From Myxocyprinus asiaticus (Eukaryota; Chordata; Actinopteri; Cypriniformes; Catostomidae), in assembly GCF_019703515.2 (NCBI RefSeq), contig NC_059351.1:22270001-22334000 (forward strand): 64,000 nt of DNA. Reading direction: 5' to 3'. The notes under the pieces are model-generated. The model was given only the letters and a program-made list of their open reading frames with translations, was not told where the DNA came from and did no database searches. Of this stretch, positions 45,759 to 56,103 are shown one piece after another; within the stretch, counting starts at the first letter, position 1, and each line of letters starts with the position of its first letter. Position numbers and translations under genes: made by a program.

Positions 45759-46437
45759 CACTGTAAAAAGGCCCAAGCAAATGGCAAATCCTACCCACGC
45801 CACAGGATAATCGACAATGTAATAACCACATAAACAGATGAGTGAACAAACTAATGTGCAACACTAATCTATGTCTGTTTAATGTCTTGGAGAGCACCAG
45901 TCTCACTCAAAGAATCCTGTCGCCCATAATGAAAGGTCAAACTCATGGCACACTTTACAATCTGGCTGATTGGAAGATGTCAAGCTGGCAAAAGTTGCCT
46001 CGGATCAATGCAAGACTAATCTGTGAAAGGAGAGCAGTGGAATAGCTGCGTTTCTAATCAATGCCTATTAATTTTAAGCTACCGCAGAGCCCCGGATGAG
46101 ACATTTAATAGTGTGTGGTCAGATAATTACCACCTCCAGTTAAGATCTGGTGACAGGAAGGGATGAATGACGAGCATACACGATCGACTTTAATGGAGAG
46201 ACATGACACGCTCCAATCGACATAATGTAAATGGTGGCTATTGTCGGAACCTCCAGCTAAGCATATATGGTGTGTAATGAAGTTGGACAGAAGTTATAAC
46301 TTGCATCAGGTGTAGATACGGCAAAGGTAAAACTTTGAGAGCCAATCTATCGGTCTTAAAAATAGTGCTCACTCTTGAAAGAAAGAAAAGAAACCCTAAT
46401 AAATCCTAATTGTTTGTTTATTTCCAGGTATAAATTG
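45759..46437. other. Spacer, nothing recognised
   Basis: More balanced base composition than most of the window, but no convincing exon or repeat. Confidence 0.35.
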
Positions 46438-47284
46438 GATTTCTGAGACGGCTGAGGAAGTTTGGAATGAACCGCCACATCCTCACACGGTTCTACACCT
46501 GCACTGTAGAGAGCATCCTGACTGGCTGCATCTCCGCCTGGTACGGCAATAGCACAGCCCACAACCGCAAAGCACTGCAAAGGGTGGTGCGAACTGTCAG
46601 ACACATCATCGGAGGTGAGCTTCCCTCCCTCCAGGAAATATATACAAGGCGGTGTGTGAAAAAAGCTCGGAGGATCATCAGAGACTCCAGCCACCCGAGC
46701 AATGGGCTGTTCTCACTGCTACCATCAGGTAGGCGGTATCGCAGCATCAGGACCCACACCAGCCGACTCCATGAAAGCTTCTTCCCCCAAGCAATCAGAC
46801 TTTTGAACTCTTGATCTCCCACGATCAAAATACATCAGCACTGCACTTTATTACTCTTACTCTTATATCTCACACCGGACTGTCATAAATTATATTATTA
46901 TTATATTATATTCTCTCTTAACAACTGACTATCAACCGACAGCCTGAATGTCAGTACAGTACAATACTGTACATTCTATATATACTATATATACTTTTTT
47001 ATATATTTTTATTTTTTATTTTTATTGAATAATGTGTATCTATATAGTGCGTATTGTATACTGTACAGTGTATGTTATTATTGTATATTGTGTTGTGTGT
47101 AATTATGTGTATATTAGACTTTAAATTGTGTTGTGTTAATCTGATGTTATTGTAAATTGGTATATGTCTCATCATTGTCACGACTGCTATGTTGATCGGA
47201 ACTGCACCCAAGAATTTCACACACCATTGCACTTGTATATATGGCTGTGTGACAATAAATGTGATTTTGATTTGATTTTGATTT
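46438..47284 (+). mobile_element. 5'-truncated L2 LINE with 3' tail
   Basis: The insertion begins inside the RT C-terminal region and continues through the stop near 46812 into a 3' untranslated region. It ends in ACAATAAATGTGATTTTGAT and repeats of TTTTGAT, the tail style of L2/CR1-like LINEs. 5' truncation is typical of target-primed retrotransposition. Confidence 0.85.
46440..46814 (+). pseudogene. L2 ORF2 C-terminal fragment
   Basis: FLRRLRKFGMNRHILTRFYT, then TVESILTGCISAWYGNST, RKALQRVVRTVRHIIGGELP and SLLPSGRRYRSIRTHTSRLH end at a natural stop after AIRLLNS. This is the extreme C-terminus of a fish L2 reverse transcriptase, open and well preserved, but without any catalytic domain. 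It corresponds to the part missing beyond the right edge from the LINE at 61804. Confidence 0.85.
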
Positions 47285-47524
47285 TAAATCTCAAATTTCC
47301 ACTGTAGACATTTGAACGCCACTGAAAAGTTTATTTGATTTGTGCGTTTTTGTCTGTAACTTTAGCGTGTTGTAATCTTAATAGCGTTCACTTGCACTAT
47401 CTGTTAAATGTTAGAAAAACATCCTGTTTTACAATGTTTATCAGATGTTTGTTCACAAAAATGGTTCTTAAAATAGAATTTGATTCTTTATAGACTTCAC
47501 TAACACTGTTGCTGTAGATTCTAT
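47285..47524. other. Short spacer
   Basis: Unrecognised AT-rich sequence between the L2 fragment and the hAT-like element. Confidence 0.4.
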
Positions 47525-47532
47525 GTTAGCAT

Positions 47533-47866
47533 TAGAGTTGGACCAATATCAGTTTTACCGATTAAGTGGTGCTGATAGCTGATTTTTGGAAATGCCGTTT
47601 ATCAGCAAAAACAATGCCGACAGTCGATTGTTTTTTTATTCCTCCATGTTTCTCTATGGCCGACAGCGGAGGATTCTGCAGTTAAAACTCCTTGGTTCAA
47701 CAGTATAATAGTGGCCTGAAATAAAAAAAAAAAATACTGACATCACGTAGGTATTTGGTTTATCTAAATCTGTCAAAATTGACAATATTCATCCATATTT
47801 GTATCCTCGTTTTAATGCATATTTTGTTCTTTTCATTAAATAGTCAAGTGTCCTAAATTAAAGCAA

Positions 47867-47960
<94 letters not shown>

Positions 47961-48294
47961 CCTCCTGAAATATAGAGCATTGTAACAAAGGTCTCCATTT
48001 CAAAGTAAGAGTCACTGTTGTGTTTTTAACTGCTCATTTACAATTAAAAGTTTCGCATTATGCACCAAATCTTCATTTGGTTATTATTGGGGTTTTGGTT
48101 GAACAATAAATTGCATCTGTGATTTTATTCATTTTGGACTCTTGGGTCTGTGCCCATCATAGTAAGAAAAGACTTTGTTAAAAATGTACTTTCTATAAAT
48201 AGATTTTACAAACTATTGGCCGATTAATCGGTTATCAGCCTTTTCCACCACTTTAGTTATCGTATCAACAAAATCCACTATCGGCCAACCTCTA
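47533..48294. mobile_element. hAT-like non-autonomous element with perfect 8-bp duplication
   Basis: The ends TAGAGTTGGACCAATATCAG and TATCGGCCAACCTCTA are inverted. GTTAGCAT occurs directly on both sides (47525-47532 and 48295-48302), the 8-bp target duplication expected of hAT elements. The 762-bp interior has no transposase frame. It contains a (GT)n(TA)n microsatellite at about 47872-47959. Confidence 0.88.
47872..47959. repeat. (GT)n(TA)n microsatellite
   Basis: GT units to about 47900 and then TA units to 47959, inside the hAT-like element. Confidence 0.95.
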
Positions 48295-48302
48295 GTTAGC
48301 AT

Positions 48303-49228
48303 GTAGATAAGCTCCAATTAGCACAGAAAATATGTTCATGCAAGATGTATTATATCTCTGTATGACATTTTTTAAAACTGAAATTATGCAGTTGTTATAT
48401 TCCTAAAAGATTCATGTGATGCTGTCCAAATATTTGGCTTTAATGAAGTAACATATGTTTTCTACCTACAGTTTGAGTTATGAGTGCATCAATGCCTAAA
48501 ATGCTATCTAGGTACGCATCTCAGTAGGGTTTGAGACAAAATATCATGAATGATTAGAACAAAATATTTCAAAAGCACTTTGAATAGTGTGAAAATGCAA
48601 AAAGTTAAAGGTTCTTTAACTAAAGGCATTTCTATGATTTTTCCAGCTGCTCGTGATAACTGAAGAATTAAAAAAAATATATATAATAATTTTATAGACA
48701 TTACACTTTCAGAGGACAATTTCTAGCTGATCACTAATCATAACTAGAAAAAAATAAATAATCGTTCTAAAAGAAATGTCCATGACTTACTAATTTCCAT
48801 ATCTTTTCAAGATGGGAAGCCTGAAAGTTGCCCTCTAACAAAGCTACCTGTATTGCTATTTTCTTTTTTACTAAATGGATCTTGGAAGAAACTACATTTG
48901 CTTGCATCTTTAATAAGAAAATCCATAGGGGCAGAGAAGTAATTCTTGGCTTCTTTCAGTTGGAATTAATGTGTTTCGTCTAATATAACACCTGTACTTG
49001 CTTTAGCACACTGACAAATTGTGAAAATATTTCTGCGTGAATTTCACACCAGTGACTGTCTCTCAACTTCATGATTGTCGAATTAAATCAGTTTTGATGT
49101 CTGAAGTCCTAGTCCCTTGCACTGTGCATATCACAAGTTTGTTCTAAAAATGTAATTGCTAAATGAATCTCATGAAACCTGCCAAAAACATGTCTGGGCT
49201 GTATTTCACTGCAAAATCAAAAGAGATA
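48303..49228. other. Spacer, nothing recognised
   Basis: AT-rich, no supported gene or element. Confidence 0.4.
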
Positions 49229-49744
49229 CACTACCGGTCAAAAGTTTTGAAACACTTATTCTTTATTATTATTATTATTTTTCACATTTTAGAATAATAG
49301 TAAAGTCAGCACAACTATAGAATAACATAAATGGAACTATGGGAATTATGTTGTGAAATCAAAACTGTGTTATATTTTAGCATCTTCAAAGTAGTCACCC
49401 TTTGCCTAGAATTTGCAGACATGTACTCTTGACATTTTCTCAACCAACTTCTTGAGGTATCACCCTGGGATGCTTTTTAAACAGTATTGAAGGAGTTCTC
49501 ATCTATGTTGGGCACTTATTGGCTGCTTTTCTTTATTATTTGGTCCAAGTCATCAATTTCAAAAACGTATTTTTTTAAATTAAATTTTAGTTTTATAATG
49601 AAATAAATTAATATGGTGGCACAATTATATTTTTTGTCTACAAAACTAATTTAAAACATTTAAGCATACGCCTTCAGATCAAAAGATTTTTAAGATCATG
49701 AGAAACATTTCAGTCAAGTGTTTCGAAACTTTTGACCGGTAGTG
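49229..49744 (-). mobile_element. Non-autonomous Tc1 element, about 516 bp
   Basis: CACTACCGGTCAAAAGTTTT and CGAAACTTTTGACCGGTAGTG are inverted ends with TA on both sides (49227-49228, 49745-49746). The middle retains minus-strand Tc1-like N-terminal sequence (TTCAAAGTAGTCACCCTTTG, ATGTACTCTTGACATTTTCT on plus), heavily deleted and without an open frame. Confidence 0.88.
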
Positions 49745-49746
49745 TA

Positions 49747-51865
49747 TATAAGACAATAAAATTTGCATAAAGAAAATCAACCCTATTTGTACTTGAATTG
49801 TGACAAAATATTCATGCCAATTACAGCATATATAGTTCTGTGTGCAAAGAGATGTGTGTTAAATATTATTTTTATTTTCTTTTTTTAATTACATTTATAA
49901 TGAAAAATATAAAATCCAAAATAATAAACTGCAAAAGAAAAAAAAAAGACTTTTTCTTCGTGCACTTTTAATAAACTTTTTCTATAGACATTTTCTTCAG
50001 GAAATGTAAATAATATCTTAAAACATGGAAAACATGGTCTGTTATGACATACATTTTACAAGGAAAATAACAGTTAATTAAGATACTTGTACAAAAAGCA
50101 GATTTGGTGTTTTACAAGAAATTTACAGAAATTTGAAGACATCGACAGGTTTTACTTTAAGCTTGTAAATCTGTGAGTTTTTTGTGAATCACTAAATTAT
50201 TTTTGAGTAAATACAGAAAAATTTGCAAAGACTGCTTTATTTTACATAGCCGTTAAAAACATCTTTTTTTTCCCAAAGCCTCAGACTATTAGAATGCAAA
50301 ATATCTCACTACAGAAAGTTTTATTTACAATGCATCACTGCCCTCATGTTTTGTGGAGCAATTATCATAGCTGTTTAATATTATCTCTTGGCTGTGCTCG
50401 AAACACTTGGCAAGCCATTTGACAGCCTGCAAAGCCAGGAACTATTAGAATGTCCACACCATCTTAAACACATTTGCATGGTTTTTGTAGCTCCTTGCCA
50501 AACTGTAGTAAATTCTGAGATGTTCTGGAGAAAAATACCATATACATGTAACAAAACGCCTCGACACAATGCATCTAAAAACCATCTGCTTTTAGTATGT
50601 ATTTTACAACCCTCTCATTTCTGTGCATGCCTTAGAACCATATCTACAGCTTTCATGCTTAATCTAAAAGGAATAAACAGAATCTGTTGTTTAATCATGT
50701 CTCCTCGGAGAACAAACTCTTACTACCCAGCTCCAAGGACTCTCCCATGGTAATTCCTTTAAGTCAGGCCCGTTAAATTGAAATTGTGAGTTTACGATCG
50801 TCAACTGTAAGAAAAAAATTCTGCTATAGCTTGATACGGCCCAAGAGAGATATTCGCTCACGTGTACATGACTTGGTTGGTATCATGCCAGATTTCCATT
50901 TCTGGTTACATATACCTCACACTGAACTTTCTGCACAAACCATGTAATGCAGCTAAGTGGCAGATTTCCTCTGGACCAGTTTGCTACTGCACAAAAACAT
51001 CCAACCTGAAACCAACCTGGTCTCATGACAAGCTGTAATAATTAGTACGACATGACAAAATTGTTAGAATTATTGACTTGTACAAAACTTACAACTTTTA
51101 CTGCAACAGAGAAAAATAAGCTAACAAATGAATGCTGTTTTTAAGTTTAACCCCTTACCCGAACCCTAAACTCTGATTTTAATAGGAAAATCACTTTTGT
51201 GTACAATGGAAGAAAGCTATCCAATTTGGTGGATGAAGTGAGAGAAATGTCATGAAATACTATTTTTTTTTTAACTATTTTTTAATTATCTTCCCTGAGG
51301 TCCACTGATAATGTCAGTAAAGTTGTTCTGCACGAAAACTGTCATAGTTTAGTAATACATTTTAATTTTCCACCTCTGACTGAAAAGCTCGGTTTTGGCC
51401 TCAGCATCTCTTTTAAACTTCAGTGTTAACGCCCACTGTTCTGTTTCGCTAACATTGTGCAGCCCCTCAAATTCAGCCATATTTGAATCTCAATCAGAAG
51501 AGAATAAATAAGCTCTCCACAACATTATAAAACTAAATTTCAGGGTTTACACAAAACGCACATTCAGCACATTGCATTCAAATATTTTAAAATTCACTCA
51601 AGCACATCAGCACCATAACTATCAAACAATCATGACATTTGAAATATTCATGATTAAACTGTTTACTCACGGTTTTGCTGTCAGTTCTTCAATAACATTT
51701 CCTTTGCAACGCTTGAATCGTATTATGAGCGGTTAACAAGCAGTCCACGCTGAAATTCGCACATACACAGTCCATAGCATGGTAAAACATGACACACACA
51801 CACATAGTGCACTGAGGTGTAGATTGCCAGAAACACATCCAAATGGTCAAATACGTCCAGCTAGT
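49747..51865. other. Spacer, nothing recognised
   Basis: Long AT-rich stretch. The 121-codon frame at 50388-50753 has no domain I recognise and no clear splice or start context. Confidence 0.35.
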
Positions 51866-51873
51866 GCTTGTTT

Positions 51874-52120
51874 AGAGGGGCAGACCAGGATGAGAAATCA
51901 GCCCTGGATTTTACATAGAAACCTGCCCAAAAGTTGTTGAGCTCGGCCATATCGCGGTGCCATTTTGCGGCCCTCATCGGCACGTCATGGCCTGTTTGGC
52001 ATAACACGGCAGCCTGTTTCAGCTTATCACGGCCCATTCAGCCCCCGTTCGGCCCCGGCCCCGTTCCGTGGCGGGCACACCGGGAAAAGTCACGGTTCTC
52101 CCTATGGCCAGTCTGCCCCT
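51874..52120. mobile_element. hAT-like MITE with perfect 8-bp duplication
   Basis: AGAGGGGCAGACCAGGATGA on the left and GGCCAGTCTGCCCCT on the right are inverted ends. GCTTGTTT flanks both (51866-51873 and 52121-52128). The 247-bp interior is unusually GC-rich for this window (GCCCCCGTTCGGCCCCGGCC). The open frames across it are incidental. Confidence 0.88.
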
Positions 52121-52128
52121 GCTTGTTT

Positions 52129-52617
52129 GAAATACATGAAAATATTACACACACACATAATATTTTATTTTTTATTTTATTTTTTTTGCTTTACCTATTA
52201 AAAATAGGAATTCTCTTTTGAGAAACACTCAAGCTAATTAAAGGAATTTTGTAGTGGCATTCCTTATTTTGCTGTTTTCATTTAAATCTATTTTAAGCAA
52301 ATAACACCAGAGGATTTACAAGTTCTTCAAATGCATATTTCTATTTTTAAAGTTTATCATTATTCTTGCCCAGATTCAACAGTGCTTGTTACGGTTTTGA
52401 GACCAGACTCTGTTGCACCTGTCACACCTTAACACCCCTGTTGCACTTTGAAAGGTTTTCCAAAATATAACTTCAATGAAAAGTGTGAAATACATACACC
52501 ACCATCCCCATGGCAGCATCTTAGTGTTAGGAGCCGTGAGAGTCAGGGGGAAGAAAACTCCCACAGCTGTGCCATTCTTTAAGAAAATGAGTTAGATTAA
52601 GAGGTTGCAGGGTTATG
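52129..52617. other. Spacer, nothing recognised
   Basis: AT-rich sequence between the MITE and the gypsy LTR; no supported feature. Confidence 0.4.
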
Positions 52618-53464
52618 ATTATAGTATAACAAACTAATACTTCTATGAGCAAAAGTTAATGATAAATCTGAAATTCTTTTGGGAGGGATTCTCATACCAA
52701 CTTAATCACAAAATCACTAAACAGGTTGAGTTTCAAAGATGAATAAAAAAAAACAATATAACAGACAATTGATTTTCTTAATGCGAGTATATTATAGAGC
52801 TATATAAACCAAAAGTGCAATATCAGAAACACAAACTCAGAATAACATATCCCATAAACCAATCATACAAACTGAACCCCAAATGTATACATAACAAAAT
52901 TATAAATGCAAAAAAAAATTAAAAATAATAATAGTTCTGATCAGAGTCTGGAGAGCTGCATACGGCGAAAGTGATGAAAACTTATCTGAATTAGTCCGTA
53001 GATGAATGATGAAACTTTGTATTTGATGTTGATGCAATCAGTTCTTTAACACCATTAACGGTCCGAACCAAAATCCTTTCATCCACACAATAACTCCAGA
53101 AACAAGCAGTAAATAGTCCCCTCTTCGTGTGTAATATCCATTTTAGATGTCACAAAGTGAAGAGACATAAAGCAGGCAAAGTCGTTTCTTTCAGTCTTTA
53201 AAATATGCCAAGCAATAGCAAATGCATCATTAGGTACAAAAAAGGTAGAAACAGGAAAGCCTTTTTGAGAGCGTGAAACAGTATGTTTCTCAATCAAAAC
53301 ATCAGTCAAGTTGGTTTGTATCCATGTGCATCCATGCTTTTCTCTTTCCAAACAACCTCACTTCCTCTACTACATCCCTGTATTTAAACCTAATCCACAG
53401 CAACATTAGCGCCCCCTTATGGTGGGTAGTAAAATAACAACAGAGGTAACACTTAACTGTTACA
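52618..53464 (-). repeat. 3' LTR of the gypsy element
   Basis: On the minus strand it starts TGTAACAGTTAAGTGTTACC (53464 downward). Shared blocks with the other LTR include ACAAACTAATACTTCTATGA, GCGAGTATATTATAGAGCTA, CATCAGTCAAGTTGGTTTGT and CCTCACTTCCTCTACTACAT. It has small insertions relative to the 5' LTR, such as an A-rich stretch with AACAGACAATTGATTTTC near 52745-52778. Confidence 0.93.
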
Positions 53465-53485
53465 TACCCCCCCCTTTCAGAAAGA
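53465..53485 (-). promoter_or_regulatory. Polypurine tract
   Basis: On the minus strand the sequence TTCTGAAAGGGGGGGG sits immediately before the TGTAACAG start of the 3' LTR, the expected site for priming plus-strand DNA synthesis. Confidence 0.8.
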
Positions 53486-53556
53486 AACTTGTCATAACCA
53501 TAACAAGTTTTCAAATTGTGTACATGATAAGTCTCCACATTTTCAGGATCATTAAG

Positions 53557-54063
53557 TCAAGAGACAGTGTAGTTAACCAGACCGAGACATTTTATAATCT
53601 TAGCCAGACCTTTCCACTTAGCGGCTAATTTAGCAATAAAACCTTCTTCAGCTCTGGATAAAGGGTGAGACCGGACCCAGACTACATCTCCCAACTGGAA
53701 CTGATTTGGTTTGCATTGCAGGTCATAGTAGTGCTTTTGCCTATGTTGAGCTTGTTCGATGTTTTTCTTAACAAGGTGTATAAATTGTTGTTGTCTTTCC
53801 AACACATTATAGGCAGGATTACTAGGAGTAGGAGGTTGCTGCAATGCTCTCTCCAACGGTCCCTTTATTTTCTGTCCAAGAGCTACTTCAGCTGGCGTGA
53901 AACCTGTGCTTTCGTGGAAGGTGGTATTAACTGCAAACCTGAACTCTGGCAACCATCGATCCCACTGACGATGCTGATCTCCCACGTAGGAAGCAATCAT
54001 TGTCTTTAGGTTACGATTGATCTGTTCCATCATATTCGTTTGGGGATGGTAGGCCGTAGTCAA
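53557..54063 (-). pseudogene. Gypsy integrase, C-terminal half
   Basis: From TTAYHPQTNMMEQINRNLK, which carries the third catalytic residue (Glu) of the D,D,E core, through WDRWLPEFRFAVNTTFHEST and GFTPAEVALGQ. It ends in the C-terminal domain (FQLGDVVWVRSHPLSRAEEG, KLAAKWKGLAKIIKCL). It is in frame with the integrase core at 54106-54408 but separated by a TAA nonsense codon near 54107. Confidence 0.88.
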
Positions 54064-54105
54064 TTTTTGTATTACACCCCACTGTTTGCAGACTAAGGAA
54101 AGTGG

Positions 54106-54408
54106 TTATGAGGTGAACTGAGCTCCACGATCTGACACTAAATAGGCTGGGGTTCCCAATCGAGTAAAGATTCCTTCTACTAGGATCCTGGCTATTTGGT
54201 GAGCTTCTGCCACTCTCAAAGGAAATAACTCCACCCACTTAGAACAATAATAAACAATAACTAAAAGATGTTCATTTTGTTTACCACTCTTAGGGAACGG
54301 ACCCATCAGATCAACTCCAAGCATGTGCCCAGGTTCAACTACTGGTGTGGATTGTAGATATCCAGATAACTTGGATAACACAGGCTTATTATTTTGACCT
54401 TTTGACAA
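54106..54408 (-). pseudogene. Gypsy integrase, catalytic core N-terminal part
   Basis: PGHMLGVDLMGPFPKSGKQN contains the first catalytic Asp and AYLVSDRGAQFTS the second. YYCSKWVELFPL and the stretch between fit the RNase H-like core of retroelement integrases. This frame is shifted relative to the RNase H/zinc-domain frame (54339-55352), so one frameshift lies near 54380-54410. Confidence 0.88.
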
Positions 54409-55352
54409 TCTTTACAATACTTCCACACATCAGCTCTCACAGTAGGCCAATAGGCCATATCCAGAAGTCGAAGAAGTGTTTTTAATTTTCCTAGGTATCC
54501 ACTTAATGGATTATCGTGTACATACTGGAAGAACTCTTTACGAAAATCCACAGGGATTACAAGCTGTAGTTTCTGTCCCTTATTTCCATCAGGTACACTA
54601 TGGAATAGTACTCTATTCGGCATGACATAATGTACACTTGCAAGATCATGAGTGGTTTGGGAATCTACCTTCTTACATAACTCCTGGATTTCCAAGTCAT
54701 TCTGTTGTGCAGTAGCTATCTGATCAAAATCTACTGGTAAATTGGTTGGGAAAGCAGTAGTCTTGGTAGCTTTAACCACAGCTAGCATCTCTGATGAGGC
54801 CGTGTGTTCTAGGTTTCGGGACAACACATCCGGTACGACATTACACAGACCTTTTCTGTACTTAACTGTGAACTGAAAACCTTGTAGACATATAGACCAC
54901 CGGGTGAGTTGAGAGTTTGGTTTAGGATGTTGAAAAACCCACGTGAGCGCTGCATGACCAGTGACCACTTCAAAAGATCGCCCTTCCAAGTACTGTCTCC
55001 GTTTTTTGACAGCCCACACCACAGCCAAACACTCCTTTTCCGAAACAGAATATGTTTTTTCTGCTCCTCTTAGCAGCCTAGAAGCGCAAGATACCACATG
55101 TTCCTCTCCTTCCGTTTCCTGTGTTAGTACAGCTCCCAAACCAATCTCACTAGCATCAGTCTGCACTTTGAATGGATTACTGAAATCTGGAGGACTTAGC
55201 ACTGGTGCTTTTGTAAGATCTTGTTTTATTTCTTCTAAAGCCTGTTGGCATTGCTCAGTCCAAACCACTGAAGCTTTCTTTTGCTTAAGAGCATGTAAAG
55301 ATGCAGCCTTCGCTGAAAAGTTAAAGATAAAATGGTGATACCACCCTGCCAT
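54339..55352 (-). pseudogene. Gypsy RNase H and integrase zinc domain
   Basis: MAGWYHHFIFNFSAKAASLH and VWTEQCQQALEEIKQDLTKA are the RT-RNase H connection. RNase H follows with VQTDASEIGLGAVLTQ (catalytic Asp), ASRLLRGAEKTYSVSEKECL (Glu) and VTGHAALTWVF, where the usual Asp (TDH) is Gly. The frame continues to the integrase zinc-binding domain (HDNPLSGYLGKLKTLLRLLD, then CKDCQK), whose second His position is not conserved (GYLG where GHxG is usual). The frame is open for 337 codons, in phase with the RT frame upstream but cut off from it by two stops. Confidence 0.9.
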
Positions 55353-56103
55353 ACCTAAAAAACGTTGAACGTCTTTTATCGATTAGGGTATCAGAAAATC
55401 CTGGACAGCGGCTACCTTTGCTGGATCAGTTTTTACTCCTTCTGCTGAAACAATATGACCAAGAAAAGTCAATTATCGGTGGATGAAGTTGCATTTTTTT
55501 AAATTGAGTGTGAGACCAGCATCACGTAGACACTTGAAGACTTGACTTAGATGTTGAAGATGCTCCATTTCATTCCTAGAATACATCACCACATTGCCTA
55601 TGTATATCAGGCAACATTTTCCTCTGAAATCTCTGAGTACATGTTCCATCAGTCGTTGGATTGAGGCAGCAGAGTTTTTCAAACCAAAAGGAAGACGGAA
55701 GAATTCAAATAGCCCTGAGGACGATACAAATGCAGTTCTATGTATACTATCTGCTTCCATCTCCATCTGCCAATAACCACTTTTAAGGTCTAGGGTGGTA
55801 AACACAGCAGCCTCGTGTAATGACTCCAAAATGTCAGGAATTTGTGGCATAGGATATGCATCAAGGTGTGTCTTCATATTCAGTCCTCGACAGTCAATAC
55901 AGAATCTTGAACCACCATCCTTTTTTGGAACTATTACAACAGGAGAAGCCCAAGGAGAGACTGAAGGACGTATGATCTCTTTGGCTAACAACTCTTTGAT
56001 TTCAGTTTCAATAAACTGCTGCTTATCTCTAGAAACTTTATAGGCTCTTTTTCTGACTGGGAAATCATCGGTGGTAATGATGCAATGTTTTACTAAGTTT
56101 GTA
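55353..56103 (-). pseudogene. Gypsy reverse transcriptase
   Basis: RT motifs in order: IKELLAKEIIRPSVSPWASP, VVIVPKKDGGSRFCIDCRGL, FTTLDLKSGYWQMEM (first catalytic Asp), AFVSSSGLFEFFRLPFGLKN, and then the active-site motif. The latter reads YIGNVVMYS instead of YIDDVVxYS (GGC AAT at 55593-55598), so both aspartates are lost. Two in-frame stops lie downstream, near 55473 (HR-stop-LTFLGHIVS) and 55383 (DFLIP-stop-SIKDVQRFLG). The upstream end is cut by the Tc1 insertion at 56104; the first five codons of the open frame belong to the Tc1 end. Confidence 0.93.

Noticed and set aside
50388..50753. 121-codon plus-strand frame
   Set aside because: No domain, no splice or promoter context; similar lengths occur by chance in this window.
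54961..55338. 125-codon plus-strand frame
   Set aside because: Antisense of the gypsy RNase H region.
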